Positions 16,204 to 24,426 of a stretch of DNA of 43,547 nt are shown here, piece by piece; position 1 is the first letter of the stretch, and each line of letters opens with the position of its first letter. A program made the translations under genes and the position numbers. The notes beneath the pieces are model-generated. The model saw only the letters and a program-made list of their open reading frames with translations. It did not search any database and was not told the DNA's origin. The DNA is from an uncultured Clostridia bacterium (GTDB lineage Bacteria; Bacillota; Clostridia; TANB77; CAG-508): assembly GCA_934141555.1 (NCBI GenBank), contig CAKPCK010000013.1, positions 1 to 43,547 of the forward strand, in the 5' to 3' direction.

Positions 16204-17832
16204 TTAAGATACTTTTTTCCTTAGTTCATTTGCATATTGTAATGTAACTTCATTTACTTCACCTGAAGAGATTCTTGCAATTTCACATAAAACTTCTTCT
16301 TCATTTAATAATTTTACTTTTGTAGCTGTTCTTTCATTTTCTACTTTTTTACTTATAAAATAATTATAATTTGCACTTGCAGCAATTGCAGCTAAATGTG
16401 ATATGCACAAAACTTGATGATTTTTTGAAATGCTTTTCATTTTGTCTGCTACTGCATTAGCAGCTTTTCCACTTATTCCAGTATCAATTTCATCAAATAT
16501 CATAACAGGTACTTCATCCGCTTCTGCTATTACTTTTTTTATAGCTAGCATTATTCTTGACATTTCTCCTCCTGATGCAATTTTTACTAATTCACTTTCA
16601 TTTTCGCCAATATTTGTTCTAATATAAATTTGAACAGAGTCTTTACCATTTTCAAAATATTCATTTGCTTTGTATTCAACTTTTACATTAATTGTTGCAT
16701 TTTTCATTTCTAATTCTAATAATTCTTTATTAATTCTTTGATTTAATTCTGTTGCATATTTTTTTCTAATTTCACTTATTTTCATTGCTATTACATTTAG
16801 CTCTGTTTCTAACTCGGCTTTTTCTTTTCTTAGTTTAGCATTTATTTCTTCTGCATTTTCTATTTTGTTTATCTCTTCTGCAACTTCTTTTCCATATTCT
16901 AATATTTCTTCAATATTGTTTCCATATTTTCTTTTCAAATCATATATAGTGTCTAATCTTGTTTCTACTTCTTCTCTTTGCTGTTCATCAAAATCAACAT
17001 CTTCACAATATGTTTCTATATCTCTTGATATTTCTTGCATTTCATAATATATGTTTCTTAAACTTTCTATTGTTGAACTATATTTTGAATCTATTTCTTC
17101 TATTTTCTCTAATGCTCTTACTGCACTATTTATTACATCTATTGTATTTTCTCCAACTGCTTGACTTGCTTCTGATAAGTTTTTTGCTATTTTTTCTGAG
17201 TTTAACATTATTTTTCTTTTTTCTTCTAATTTTTCTTCTTCATCTTTTTTTAATTTTGCTTCTTGTATTTCATTTAATTGATATTTTAATAGATCTAATT
17301 TTCTTTGTTTTTCTTTTTCATCTCCATAATTACTTCTTAGTTCTCTTTTTATTTCATTATATCTTATAAATTTAGAACTATATTCACTTTTTAATGGCAA
17401 TAATTCTTCTCCTATAAAGTTATCAAGATATTTTATATGTGTTGAACTATCAAATAATTGTTGATTTTGATTTTGTCCATGTATTTCTATATATTTACTC
17501 ATAAAGTCTTTTAATTCTGAAACTGTTACAAGTCTTCCATTTATTTTACAAGTATTTCTTCCATTACTATATATTTCTCTTGTTACAATAATATTTCCAT
17601 CTACTGAATTTATGTCTCGTGGCTCATACATACATATTTCCACATATGAATGGCTTTCACCTTTTCTTATCATTTCTTTTGAGAATCGTCCTCCACAAAT
17701 TATTCCTAATGAATCTATTATTAGAGTTTTTCCAGCTCCTGTTTCTCCTGTTAATACATTCATTCCTTTGTTTAAATTTATTTCTAAATCATCTATTATT
17801 CCTATATTTTTTATATGTAAATTTGTAATCAT
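16204..17832 (-). CDS. recN: DNA repair protein RecN
   Basis: The 542-residue SMC-like ATPase has Walker A GETGAGKT at 29-36, a central coiled-coil region rich in Glu/Lys (about 150-360), a signature ASGGEMSRIM, and Walker B MIFDEIDTGISG followed by the D-loop. RecN acts early at double-strand breaks, holding DNA ends together. Length is typical (about 550). The start is an ATG with GGAGGG upstream. The promoter is a perfect consensus and is flanked by LexA-like boxes, so SOS control is likely. It lies downstream of recD2. Confidence 0.97.
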   Translation of the reverse strand: MITNLHIKNIGIIDDLEINLNKGMNVLTGETGAGKTLIIDSLGIICGGRFSKEMIRKGESHSYVEICMYEPRDINSVDGNIIVTREIYSNGRNTCKINGRLVTVSELKDFMSKYIEIHGQNQNQQLFDSSTHIKYLDNFIGEELLPLKSEYSSKFIRYNEIKRELRSNYGDEKEKQRKLDLLKYQLNEIQEAKLKKDEEEKLEEKRKIMLNSEKIAKNLSEASQAVGENTIDVINSAVRALEKIEEIDSKYSSTIESLRNIYYEMQEISRDIETYCEDVDFDEQQREEVETRLDTIYDLKRKYGNNIEEILEYGKEVAEEINKIENAEEINAKLRKEKAELETELNVIAMKISEIRKKYATELNQRINKELLELEMKNATINVKVEYKANEYFENGKDSVQIYIRTNIGENESELVKIASGGEMSRIMLAIKKVIAEADEVPVMIFDEIDTGISGKAANAVADKMKSISKNHQVLCISHLAAIAASANYNYFISKKVENERTATKVKLLNEEEVLCEIARISSGEVNEVTLQYANELRKKVS

Positions 17833-17847
17833 GGCAATCCCTCCAAA

Positions 17848-17905
17848 AAAATAATAATACTTTTCATAAGCTAGATATCAAATATCTGTTCGAAAAGTAT
17901 TATAT
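17848..17905. repeat. Inverted repeat spanning the recN start region
   Basis: Arms of about 12 bp (ATAATACTTTTC and GAAAAGTATTAT) enclose an inner AGATAT-CAA-ATATCT hairpin. One arm carries the recN -10 box and the interior holds a LexA-like box. It could act as a terminator for recD2 transcripts or as a 5' structure of the recN mRNA. Confidence 0.6.
17879..17892. promoter_or_regulatory. LexA-like operator at the recN transcription start
   Basis: On the minus strand this reads CGAACAGATATTTG, matching the Bacillus-type LexA (DinR) box CGAACRNRYGTTYG at 13 of 14 positions. It begins 6 nt downstream of the recN -10, where a repressor would block RNA polymerase. Confidence 0.55.
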
Positions 17906-17927
17906 GTTTTTATTTAATTTTTGTCAA
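17899..17927 (-). promoter_or_regulatory. Consensus sigma-A promoter of recN
   Basis: Minus strand: -35 TTGACA (17922-17927), exactly 17 nt, and -10 TATAAT (17899-17904). It is a perfect match to consensus at both boxes, as expected for a strong promoter held off by a repressor. Confidence 0.85.
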
Positions 17928-17935
17928 TAGATTTG

Positions 17936-17949
17936 CGAACTTTTTTTCG
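17936..17949. promoter_or_regulatory. Second LexA-like box upstream of the recN -35
   Basis: The minus-strand sequence CGAAAAAAAGTTCG matches the Bacillus-type LexA consensus at 12 of 14 positions. It lies 8 nt upstream of the -35 and 5 nt past the recD2 stop. Weaker than the box at 17879 and less certain alone. Confidence 0.4.
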
Positions 17950-17954
17950 TTTTT

Positions 17955-20183
17955 TTACATGTTTCGTAATTTATATTCTAATCCTGTATTTCTTTTTTTA
18001 CTATCTACATTATTTATCATAAAATCTACAACTCTGTCATTTCCAATTACAATCAATAATTTTTTAGCTCTTGTTAATCCTGTATATAATAAATTTCGTG
18101 TTAAAAGCATTGGAGCAGCTTGTGGCACAATCATTATAACAACATCAAATTCACTTCCTTGTGCTTTGTGTATTGTTATACAATAGCTATGGTCTATTTG
18201 TTCTAAATCATTAAATTCATACCAACAAACTTTATCATCATCAAATTTTATTCTTATATTTTTTTCTTTTTCATTTATATTTGTTATTGTTCCAATTTCA
18301 CCATTAAATACACCATTTCCTGTTTCTATAGAATCTCCTTCTCTTCTTTCCCAATACATGTCGTAATTGTTTTTAGTTTGCATTATTCTATCACCAATTC
18401 TAAATAGTGCTCCCATACTTGCTTTTTCTGGCTCACCTTCTCTTGGAGGATTTAATTCTTGTTGTAATGATTTATTTAACTCTTTTGTTCCTAACATTCC
18501 TTTTTTAGTTGGAGTTAATACTTGAATGTTTTCAAAAAAATCATAATCTCCAAATTTTTTTAATCTTCCATTACATAATGATAATACTTGTTCTAATATT
18601 TTTTCTTGATTATTTTCTTTTATAAAGAAAAAGTCTTCTTTTGCATTTTCTGATAATTCTGCATCATCTTTTTGTATAAATTTTTGCCCATTGTTTACTC
18701 TATGTGCATTTACTATTATTTTGCTTCTTGCAGCCTGTCTAAATATTTTATCTAAATGTACTGTTGAAATTTTTTCAGATGATATTATATCTTTTAAAAC
18801 ACTTCCAGGTCCTACTGATGGAAGTTGGTCTGTATCTCCTACAAGAATTAACTTTGTTCCTAAATATATACAGTCTAATAAATAACTCATTACAAACATA
18901 TCTACCATTGACATTTCATCAACTATTATTATATCTGCATCTATTGGTGCACCTTCAAATTCTTTGTCTTTCTTATAAAAGGCATCATCATCAACTTTTC
19001 CTATTTCTAATAATCTATGTAATGTTTGTGCTTCTTCTCCTGTCGTTTCTGTCATTCTCTTTGCTGCCCTTCCAGTAGGAGCACACAATACTATTTTATA
19101 TTTTTTTTGCTTATAAATTTCTATAATACTTTTTATTATTGTTGTTTTTCCTGTTCCTGGACCACCTGTAATGATTGTTACATTATTTTCATTAATTGTT
19201 TTTATTGCTTCTTTTTGTTTTTCAGATAAAATCATATCTGTTTTTTCTTCTACCTTTTTTAATTCTTTTTCGATATTACTTACTTTTTTTACATTTTTAG
19301 TGTTTTTTAATTTTATTATTCTTTCTGCAATTTCATTTTCTGTTTTATAAAATGAGTATAAATATACCCATTCTTCTTCATCTCTTTTTTCAATAACTAT
19401 ATCTTCATTTGCTTTTAAATTTATTAGTCCTTCTTCAATTATTTCTTCAGCTACTCCTAATAACTGTTTTACATATTCTATTAAATTCTCCTTTAATGTA
19501 CAACAATGTCCATTATATGTGATTTTTATCAAAGCATATTTTATTCCACTTTTTACTCTTTTTTGATTTTCTCGTTCTATTCCAAGTTCTATTGCCATTT
19601 TATCTATTTGCGAAAATTCTACACCTCTTGCAATATCTATTAAAATATATGGATCATTTTCTATTTCTGATATTGCATTTATTCCTAGTAGATCATATAC
19701 TTTTTTGGCACTTTCTGCTCCTAGTCCAAATCTTTCTAAAAAGCCAACAATTTGCCATACTTCCCAATTTTCAATAAAACTTTCAGATATTTCTTTTGCT
19801 TTATCTTTTGTTATTCCTTTTATTTGTGCTAATTTTGATGGTTCGTATTTTAATACATGTATTGTTTCTTCACCAAATAATTTAATTATTTTACTTGCTG
19901 TTGCTGGCCCCACTCCTTTTATATTTCCATTTGCAAGGTATTTTTCTAATGCTGATAATGTTTGTGGCATTAATTTTTCAAATGTTTCTATTTTAAATTG
20001 TTCTCCATAATCTTTATGTTCTATAAATTTTCCTATTATTTTTAATGAATCACCCTTACATATAAATGGTAAATATCCAACTACTGTAAATTGTTCTTCT
20101 TCTGTCTCAAATATTCCTACAGTATAACTATTCACTTCATTTTGGTATATTATTTCTGCTAATATTCCTTCTTTTTCTTCCAA
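17955..20183 (-). CDS. recD2: ATP-dependent DNA helicase RecD2
   Basis: The 742-residue SF1B helicase is of the RecD2/RecD-like type found in bacteria without RecBC. It has an N-terminal OB-like region (about 1-70), helix-hairpin-helix segments (NGNIKGVGPATASKI and the region after it), and a RecA-like core. Core motifs are Walker A GGPGTGKTT (about 338-346), DEMSMVD, GDTDQLPSVGPG, an SH3-like region, and the C-terminal QGSEFD and YTGLTRAKK. It unwinds 5'-3'. The start is a TTG with GAGGAT upstream. It lies upstream of recN. Confidence 0.95.
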   Translation of the reverse strand: MEEKEGILAEIIYQNEVNSYTVGIFETEEEQFTVVGYLPFICKGDSLKIIGKFIEHKDYGEQFKIETFEKLMPQTLSALEKYLANGNIKGVGPATASKIIKLFGEETIHVLKYEPSKLAQIKGITKDKAKEISESFIENWEVWQIVGFLERFGLGAESAKKVYDLLGINAISEIENDPYILIDIARGVEFSQIDKMAIELGIERENQKRVKSGIKYALIKITYNGHCCTLKENLIEYVKQLLGVAEEIIEEGLINLKANEDIVIEKRDEEEWVYLYSFYKTENEIAERIIKLKNTKNVKKVSNIEKELKKVEEKTDMILSEKQKEAIKTINENNVTIITGGPGTGKTTIIKSIIEIYKQKKYKIVLCAPTGRAAKRMTETTGEEAQTLHRLLEIGKVDDDAFYKKDKEFEGAPIDADIIIVDEMSMVDMFVMSYLLDCIYLGTKLILVGDTDQLPSVGPGSVLKDIISSEKISTVHLDKIFRQAARSKIIVNAHRVNNGQKFIQKDDAELSENAKEDFFFIKENNQEKILEQVLSLCNGRLKKFGDYDFFENIQVLTPTKKGMLGTKELNKSLQQELNPPREGEPEKASMGALFRIGDRIMQTKNNYDMYWERREGDSIETGNGVFNGEIGTITNINEKEKNIRIKFDDDKVCWYEFNDLEQIDHSYCITIHKAQGSEFDVVIMIVPQAAPMLLTRNLLYTGLTRAKKLLIVIGNDRVVDFMINNVDSKKRNTGLEYKLRNM

Positions 20184-20208
20184 GTTTTATCCTCTTTTCA
20201 ATTTTTGC

Positions 20209-20874
20209 TTATTTTTTATCTACAATTTCATTTTGATTTTTATAAATAGAATCTGATTTAATTACACCTCTTACAGATGAAAGTGGATATATATTAGTAT
20301 GTGAACCAATAACTGTTCCTGGATTTAAAACACTTCCACATCCAACTTCCACTTCATCTCCTAACATTGCACCAAATTTTTTTAATCCTGTTTCAATTTT
20401 TTCTTTTCCATTTTTTACAATAACAAGTTTTTTATCTGATTTTACATTTGATGTTATTGAACCAGCTCCCATATGTGATTTATAGCCCAAAATTGAGTCT
20501 CCAACATAATTATAATGTGGAACTTGAACATTATCAAATAATATAACATTTTTTAATTCCGTAGAATTTCCAACTACTGCATTATTTCCTACTATTGCTT
20601 TTCCTCTAATAAAAGCACAATGTCTTACTTCTGCATTTTCCCCAATAATTGCAGGACCCTTTATATATGCTGATGGATATATTGTTGCTGATTTTGCAAT
20701 CCATATATTTTCACCTTTTAATTCATAAATTTCTTTGTCTAGTTTATTTCCAAGTTCTATTATAAAATCACTAATTTCTGGTAATGCCTCCCATGGATAT
20801 TCATGTTTTTCTAATAATTCTCTTGCTATTGTATGATTCAAATCATACAATTTTTTTATTTTACATTCTTCCAT
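20209..20874 (-). CDS. Left-handed beta-helix (hexapeptide-repeat) acyltransferase-like protein
   Basis: The 221 residues begin at the ATG at 20874 with AAAGGAGAA upstream; an in-frame codon at 20922 lies within the preceding hairpin and is less likely. After a helical N-terminus (about 1-60) the chain shows imperfect hexapeptide repeats of the [LIV]-G-x-x-A type, as in the C-terminal half of GlmU and related sugar-nucleotide enzymes. Examples are SAYIKGPAIIGENAEVRHCAFIRG split across several coils, and GAMLGDEVEVGCGS. It lies just downstream of a UDPGP-family pyrophosphorylase. Together they could cover the two parts of a GlmU-like activity, though acetyltransferase activity cannot be judged from sequence alone. 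Confidence 0.82.
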   Translation of the reverse strand: MEECKIKKLYDLNHTIARELLEKHEYPWEALPEISDFIIELGNKLDKEIYELKGENIWIAKSATIYPSAYIKGPAIIGENAEVRHCAFIRGKAIVGNNAVVGNSTELKNVILFDNVQVPHYNYVGDSILGYKSHMGAGSITSNVKSDKKLVIVKNGKEKIETGLKKFGAMLGDEVEVGCGSVLNPGTVIGSHTNIYPLSSVRGVIKSDSIYKNQNEIVDKK

Positions 20875-20912
20875 TTCATTATTTTCTCCTTTACCAATAG
20901 TCTTTTCTAGCA

Positions 20913-20939
20913 GAAAAATCACCTATTCGGCGATTTTTC
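20913..20939 (-). terminator. Hairpin terminator or attenuator between the pyrophosphorylase and beta-helix genes
   Basis: The 11-bp arms (20913-20923 and 20929-20939) have one G-U pair and a 5-nt loop and end in a T run on the minus strand. The hairpin starts directly after the upstream stop codon. The downstream gene begins only about 40 nt further and no promoter is visible between, so partial read-through is likely. Confidence 0.65.
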
Positions 20940-20940
20940 A

Positions 20941-22188
20941 TTACTTTATTTTATTCCAATATTTTTCATATAATTCTTTTGCCGTCTTTGGACTATCAAC
21001 ACCATCTTTATTTTTTACTGGTGCAAAGTCATCTTCTCTTTTTCCTCTTAATATTGCAATATCATCAAAAAATTCAAATGCATCAAAAATAAATGATTCA
21101 AATTTATATGAATTTGGCTCTGTTGGAATAACTTCTTTTCCATTTTCATCAATATATGAATTTTTCTTAAATGCACTATGATATATTAATGTTTCTTTAC
21201 TAATTTTTTCAATCGCATCAATTGTATATAAATTACACATTATATGTGATTCACCATATTTTAATTCTCCATCTGAATCAACTTCTTCTGCCATTTTTTC
21301 TGGAAGTTCTGTGTATTCAATTACTTTTGGGTGTCCATTCATTCTGCAGAATACTCCTACTCTTTCATGTGGATTTGCTTTCACTACTGATTTTGATGCA
21401 ATTTGCACACCTTGATCTATTGCCATTCCTAATAGTGTTACATCTACCATTTTTAGTAAAGCATTGTCAACAGATCCTATAAATACCCATTTTATACCTT
21501 TTTCTTTCATATCTGCTAAACATCCACTTCTTCTTAAAGATGAATATGTTCCACCATTTCCATCAGATGCCTCACGTATTTTATAGTCTTTTCCAATTAA
21601 TAATTTTCCTTCTGTATCTATTAAAGGTAATTCACTTTGAGTAAATATTTTAACAAAATTTTTATCATATCCAAAATAATTATTTTTTTCAAGAAATTCT
21701 ACTGTTGCTTTATTATTTTCTTTACTTGTCATTATGTACCAATTTATTGTTATTCCGTATTTTTGATTTGCTTCTTTTAAATTGTCAACAAGTATTTCAA
21801 ATAAATACTTTCCTTTTCCATATACATCTAATTTAAATGTTCCCTTTGGTCCATCATGTCCTAGTCTTGTTCCTTGACCACCTGCCATTGTAACAACTGC
21901 ATACTGTCCTTTTTTTACAACATTACTACCTAATTTATCAAATTTCTCAAATTGCTCAAAAGTAAGTTTTGCCTTATCTAAATATTTCAATGCTTCAATT
22001 TTGCTTTCCTTAAATTCTATCTTTTTCTTTGTATTATTATATAATTCCGTAATTTGATGAAAATCTATTGTATGTATTTGATCAATTAATTTTTCTGCTT
22101 TTTCATCATCCATTTTATTTAAATATTTTATTATATGTTTTTGATTATACTCTTTTAATAAATTTTCTGCCTCTTGTCTTTTATCCAT
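20941..22188 (-). CDS. UTP-sugar-1-phosphate uridylyltransferase, UAP1/UDPGP type
   Basis: The 415-residue protein carries the UDPGP-family nucleotide-binding signature MAGGQGTRLGHDGPKG (about 99-115). Also visible are sugar-binding segments GNGGTYSSL and FIGSVDNALLKM, and a Lys-rich region before the C-terminus (AILRGKREDDFAPVKN). This family, best known as eukaryotic UAP1/AGX (UDP-GlcNAc pyrophosphorylase), makes UDP-HexNAc or UDP-glucose from UTP and the sugar 1-phosphate. It differs from GalU and from the N-terminal domain of GlmU. A helical N-terminal extension of about 95 residues matches the family. RBS AAAGGAG. The exact sugar is uncertain; the hexapeptide-repeat neighbour favours GlcNAc. 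Confidence 0.88.
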   Translation of the reverse strand: MDKRQEAENLLKEYNQKHIIKYLNKMDDEKAEKLIDQIHTIDFHQITELYNNTKKKIEFKESKIEALKYLDKAKLTFEQFEKFDKLGSNVVKKGQYAVVTMAGGQGTRLGHDGPKGTFKLDVYGKGKYLFEILVDNLKEANQKYGITINWYIMTSKENNKATVEFLEKNNYFGYDKNFVKIFTQSELPLIDTEGKLLIGKDYKIREASDGNGGTYSSLRRSGCLADMKEKGIKWVFIGSVDNALLKMVDVTLLGMAIDQGVQIASKSVVKANPHERVGVFCRMNGHPKVIEYTELPEKMAEEVDSDGELKYGESHIMCNLYTIDAIEKISKETLIYHSAFKKNSYIDENGKEVIPTEPNSYKFESFIFDAFEFFDDIAILRGKREDDFAPVKNKDGVDSPKTAKELYEKYWNKIK

Positions 22189-22285
22189 AACATTTTCTCC
22201 TTTTTGTTTATCTTAATGTTCTTGTTATATTATATGTATTCAATGGCTCAATTCTATCATATTTATTTTTTTTTTGCAACATTTA

Positions 22286-22313
22286 TCATATTTCTTAATA
22301 ATTACCATATATA
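22286..22313 (+). promoter_or_regulatory. Possible sigma-E promoter of spoIVA
   Basis: TCATATT (22286-22292), 13 nt, and CATATATA (22306-22313) resemble the sporulation sigma-E pattern (-35 ending ATATT, -10 CATACAnT), about 60 nt before the ATG. spoIVA is sigma-E dependent in Bacillus. AT-rich background makes chance matches common. Confidence 0.4.
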
Positions 22314-22373
22314 TTAATAAAAGTTTAGTTTGTCTTAGACAAAAGATTTTAGAAATGTATAGGAGGTATTTTA

Positions 22374-23852
22374 ATGGAAAATGTAGGCTTATATCAGGAT
22401 ATAGCTAAACGAACTGATGGGGATATTTATATCGGAGTTGTTGGTCCTGTAAGAACTGGTAAATCTACCTTCATAAAAAAATTTATGGATTTACTGGTTA
22501 TTCCAAATATTGATAATGAATATAAAAAAGAAAGAGCTAAAGATGAATTGCCACAAAGTGCTGGTGGGCGTACTATTATGACTACTGAACCTAAATTTGT
22601 TCCTAATGAAGCTGTTGAAATTACAATTGACAAAAATTTAAAATTGAAAACTCGTCTTGTTGATTGTGTTGGTTATTTAGTTGATAATGCTATTGGTTAT
22701 TTAGAAGATGATCTGCCAAGAATGGTAAAAACTCCTTGGTCTGATGAGGAAATTCCTTTTGAAACTGCTGCTGAAATTGGAACAAAAAAAGTTATTGAAG
22801 AACATTCTACAATAGGAATTTTGATTACAACAGATGGTTCTATAACAGATATTCCTCGTGATGATTATGTTAAAGCTGAGGAAAGAGTTGTTAGTGAACT
22901 TCGTGCATTACATAAGCCATTTATTATATTATTAAACTCTCTAAACCCATCTTCTCCTGAAACAAGAGAACTTGCTATTCAACTTTCTGATAAATATAAT
23001 ACAAAAGTTATGCCAATTAGTTGTGAAGATTTAACTGCTGATGATATTAATTCAATGTTTGCTAGTTTACTTTATGAATTTCCTGTTGATGAAATAAAAA
23101 TTAGTTTTCCAAAATGGATTGATAGCTTAGAATATTCTCATCCTCTTAAAGCTAAATTATTTGATCAAATAAAAAATGCTTTTACAAATGTTTCTGCTTT
23201 AAAAGATGTTTCTAATTGTGTTTCTACAATTGATTCAACAGATATTATTTCAAAAACATTTGTTAATAATATAATGCTAGGTAGTGGTAAAGTTTGTATC
23301 AAAATCACTCTTAAAGATGAATTATTTTATAATGTTTTATCTGAAATTACTGGTATTCAAATTACAAATGAAGGTGAATTATTCTCTATTATGAGTGATT
23401 TATCTTGTACTAAGAAAAAATATGATAAAATTGCTTATGCATTAGAAGAAGTTAAAACTAAAGGTTATGGTATTGTTACACCTTCTATTGATGAACTAGT
23501 TCTTGAGGAACCTGAAATGGTTAAACAAGGTTCTCGTTTTGGTGTTAAACTTCGTGCTACTGCTCCATCAATTCATATGATTCGTGCAAATATTGAGACT
23601 GAGGTTTCTCCTATTGTTGGCTCTGAAAAACAGTCTGAAGAACTTGTTAATTATCTGCTTTCCGGTTTTGAAAATGATCCAACTAGTATTTGGGAATCTA
23701 ATATTTTTGGAAAAAGCCTACACGAACTTGTTAATGAGGGCTTACAGGCAAAACTGGCAAAAATGCCTGAAGAAGCTCAATTTAAACTTCAAGAAACATT
23801 GGAACGTATTGTTAATGAAGGTTCTGGCGGATTGATTTGTATTATACTATAA
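22374..23852 (+). CDS. spoIVA: Stage IV sporulation protein A (SpoIVA)
   Basis: The 492-residue protein aligns over its whole length with SpoIVA, the ATPase that polymerises on the forespore surface and forms the base of the spore coat. It has a TRAFAC-like Walker A (GPVRTGKS, 24-31), the conserved N-terminal pattern (ENVGLYQDIAKRTDGDIYIG), a middle domain, and the short hydrophobic C-terminus (GGLICIIL) needed for targeting. AGGAGG is 7 nt upstream. It is monocistronic and plus-strand, unlike its neighbours, with a terminator directly after the stop. Its presence shows that the organism is, or descends from, a spore former. Confidence 0.98.
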   Translation: MENVGLYQDIAKRTDGDIYIGVVGPVRTGKSTFIKKFMDLLVIPNIDNEYKKERAKDELPQSAGGRTIMTTEPKFVPNEAVEITIDKNLKLKTRLVDCVGYLVDNAIGYLEDDLPRMVKTPWSDEEIPFETAAEIGTKKVIEEHSTIGILITTDGSITDIPRDDYVKAEERVVSELRALHKPFIILLNSLNPSSPETRELAIQLSDKYNTKVMPISCEDLTADDINSMFASLLYEFPVDEIKISFPKWIDSLEYSHPLKAKLFDQIKNAFTNVSALKDVSNCVSTIDSTDIISKTFVNNIMLGSGKVCIKITLKDELFYNVLSEITGIQITNEGELFSIMSDLSCTKKKYDKIAYALEEVKTKGYGIVTPSIDELVLEEPEMVKQGSRFGVKLRATAPSIHMIRANIETEVSPIVGSEKQSEELVNYLLSGFENDPTSIWESNIFGKSLHELVNEGLQAKLAKMPEEAQFKLQETLERIVNEGSGGLICIIL

Positions 23853-23880
23853 TAAGGAAGGAGATTCCTCCTTCCTTATT
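23851..23880. terminator. Hairpin shared by spoIVA and the convergent FxLYD gene
   Basis: Perfect 13-bp arms (23851-23863 and 23868-23880) enclose a 4-nt loop (ATTC). It overlaps the spoIVA stop codon. T runs on either side are short, so efficiency is uncertain. Confidence 0.75.
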
Positions 23881-23889
23881 TACCTGATT

Positions 23890-24399
23890 TTATTTAGAAA
23901 ATTCTATATTATATGCAGTTATAAAATTTCCTGACATAGAAATATTTAATCTACCTGTTTCTCCAATCTTTAATGCTCTTATAACCCCTTTTACTTTACA
24001 AATTTCTTGTTCTTTTTCATCTTTAAGTATTGCTGTTATTGTTGTAATTGGTGTTTCAACATTAGAATTATTAGTTACATTCGCAGTTAAACTCGTTATT
24101 CCTGAATTATATATCAATTGAATATTTGTAATTGTTAGATTGTCAAGCATTTTATCTGAATTTATAAGTGAACTTGTATTCAGTTTTATCCCATCTTCAG
24201 TTTCTTTAACATATTCACTTATAGAAGTATCATATAGAGATATTCCTTCATCGTTTTCTTTTGAATTATCATTTAATTCATCTTTTTTCTGATTAATTTT
24301 TACTATCAAAACTAGAACTATACAGATTATTATAATAATTCCAGAGATAATAAATTTTAAGTTATGTTGTTTTTTATTATTTTGCCTTTTCAAACTCAA
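23890..24399 (-). CDS. Membrane-anchored FxLYD-like protein, last gene of the fibre operon
   Basis: The 169 residues have a basic N-terminus, one membrane segment (about 13-34), an acidic linker, and an extracytoplasmic beta-sandwich-like domain (about 85-169). That domain has the pattern 'ltanVtNnS...i.ti.a.lkDe...i......l.iGet', as in FxLYD domains of Gram-positive surface proteins. Start: a TTG (24399) after GAGGTGAG; a second TTG two codons on has more usual spacing. It follows the giant surface-protein gene by 27 nt, so it is probably co-transcribed and may anchor or assist it. Domain assignment moderate; function unknown. Confidence 0.7.
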   Translation of the reverse strand: MSLKRQNNKKQHNLKFIISGIIIIICIVLVLIVKINQKKDELNDNSKENDEGISLYDTSISEYVKETEDGIKLNTSSLINSDKMLDNLTITNIQLIYNSGITSLTANVTNNSNVETPITTITAILKDEKEQEICKVKGVIRALKIGETGRLNISMSGNFITAYNIEFSK

Positions 24400-24426
24400 T
24401 TTCTCACCTCACTATTAGCAATATTT

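Noticed and set aside
22189..22285. Promoter or small gene before the UDPGP-type gene
   Set aside because: There are TATAAT-like boxes but no matching -35, and no ORF with an RBS; I see nothing firm here apart from the RBS.
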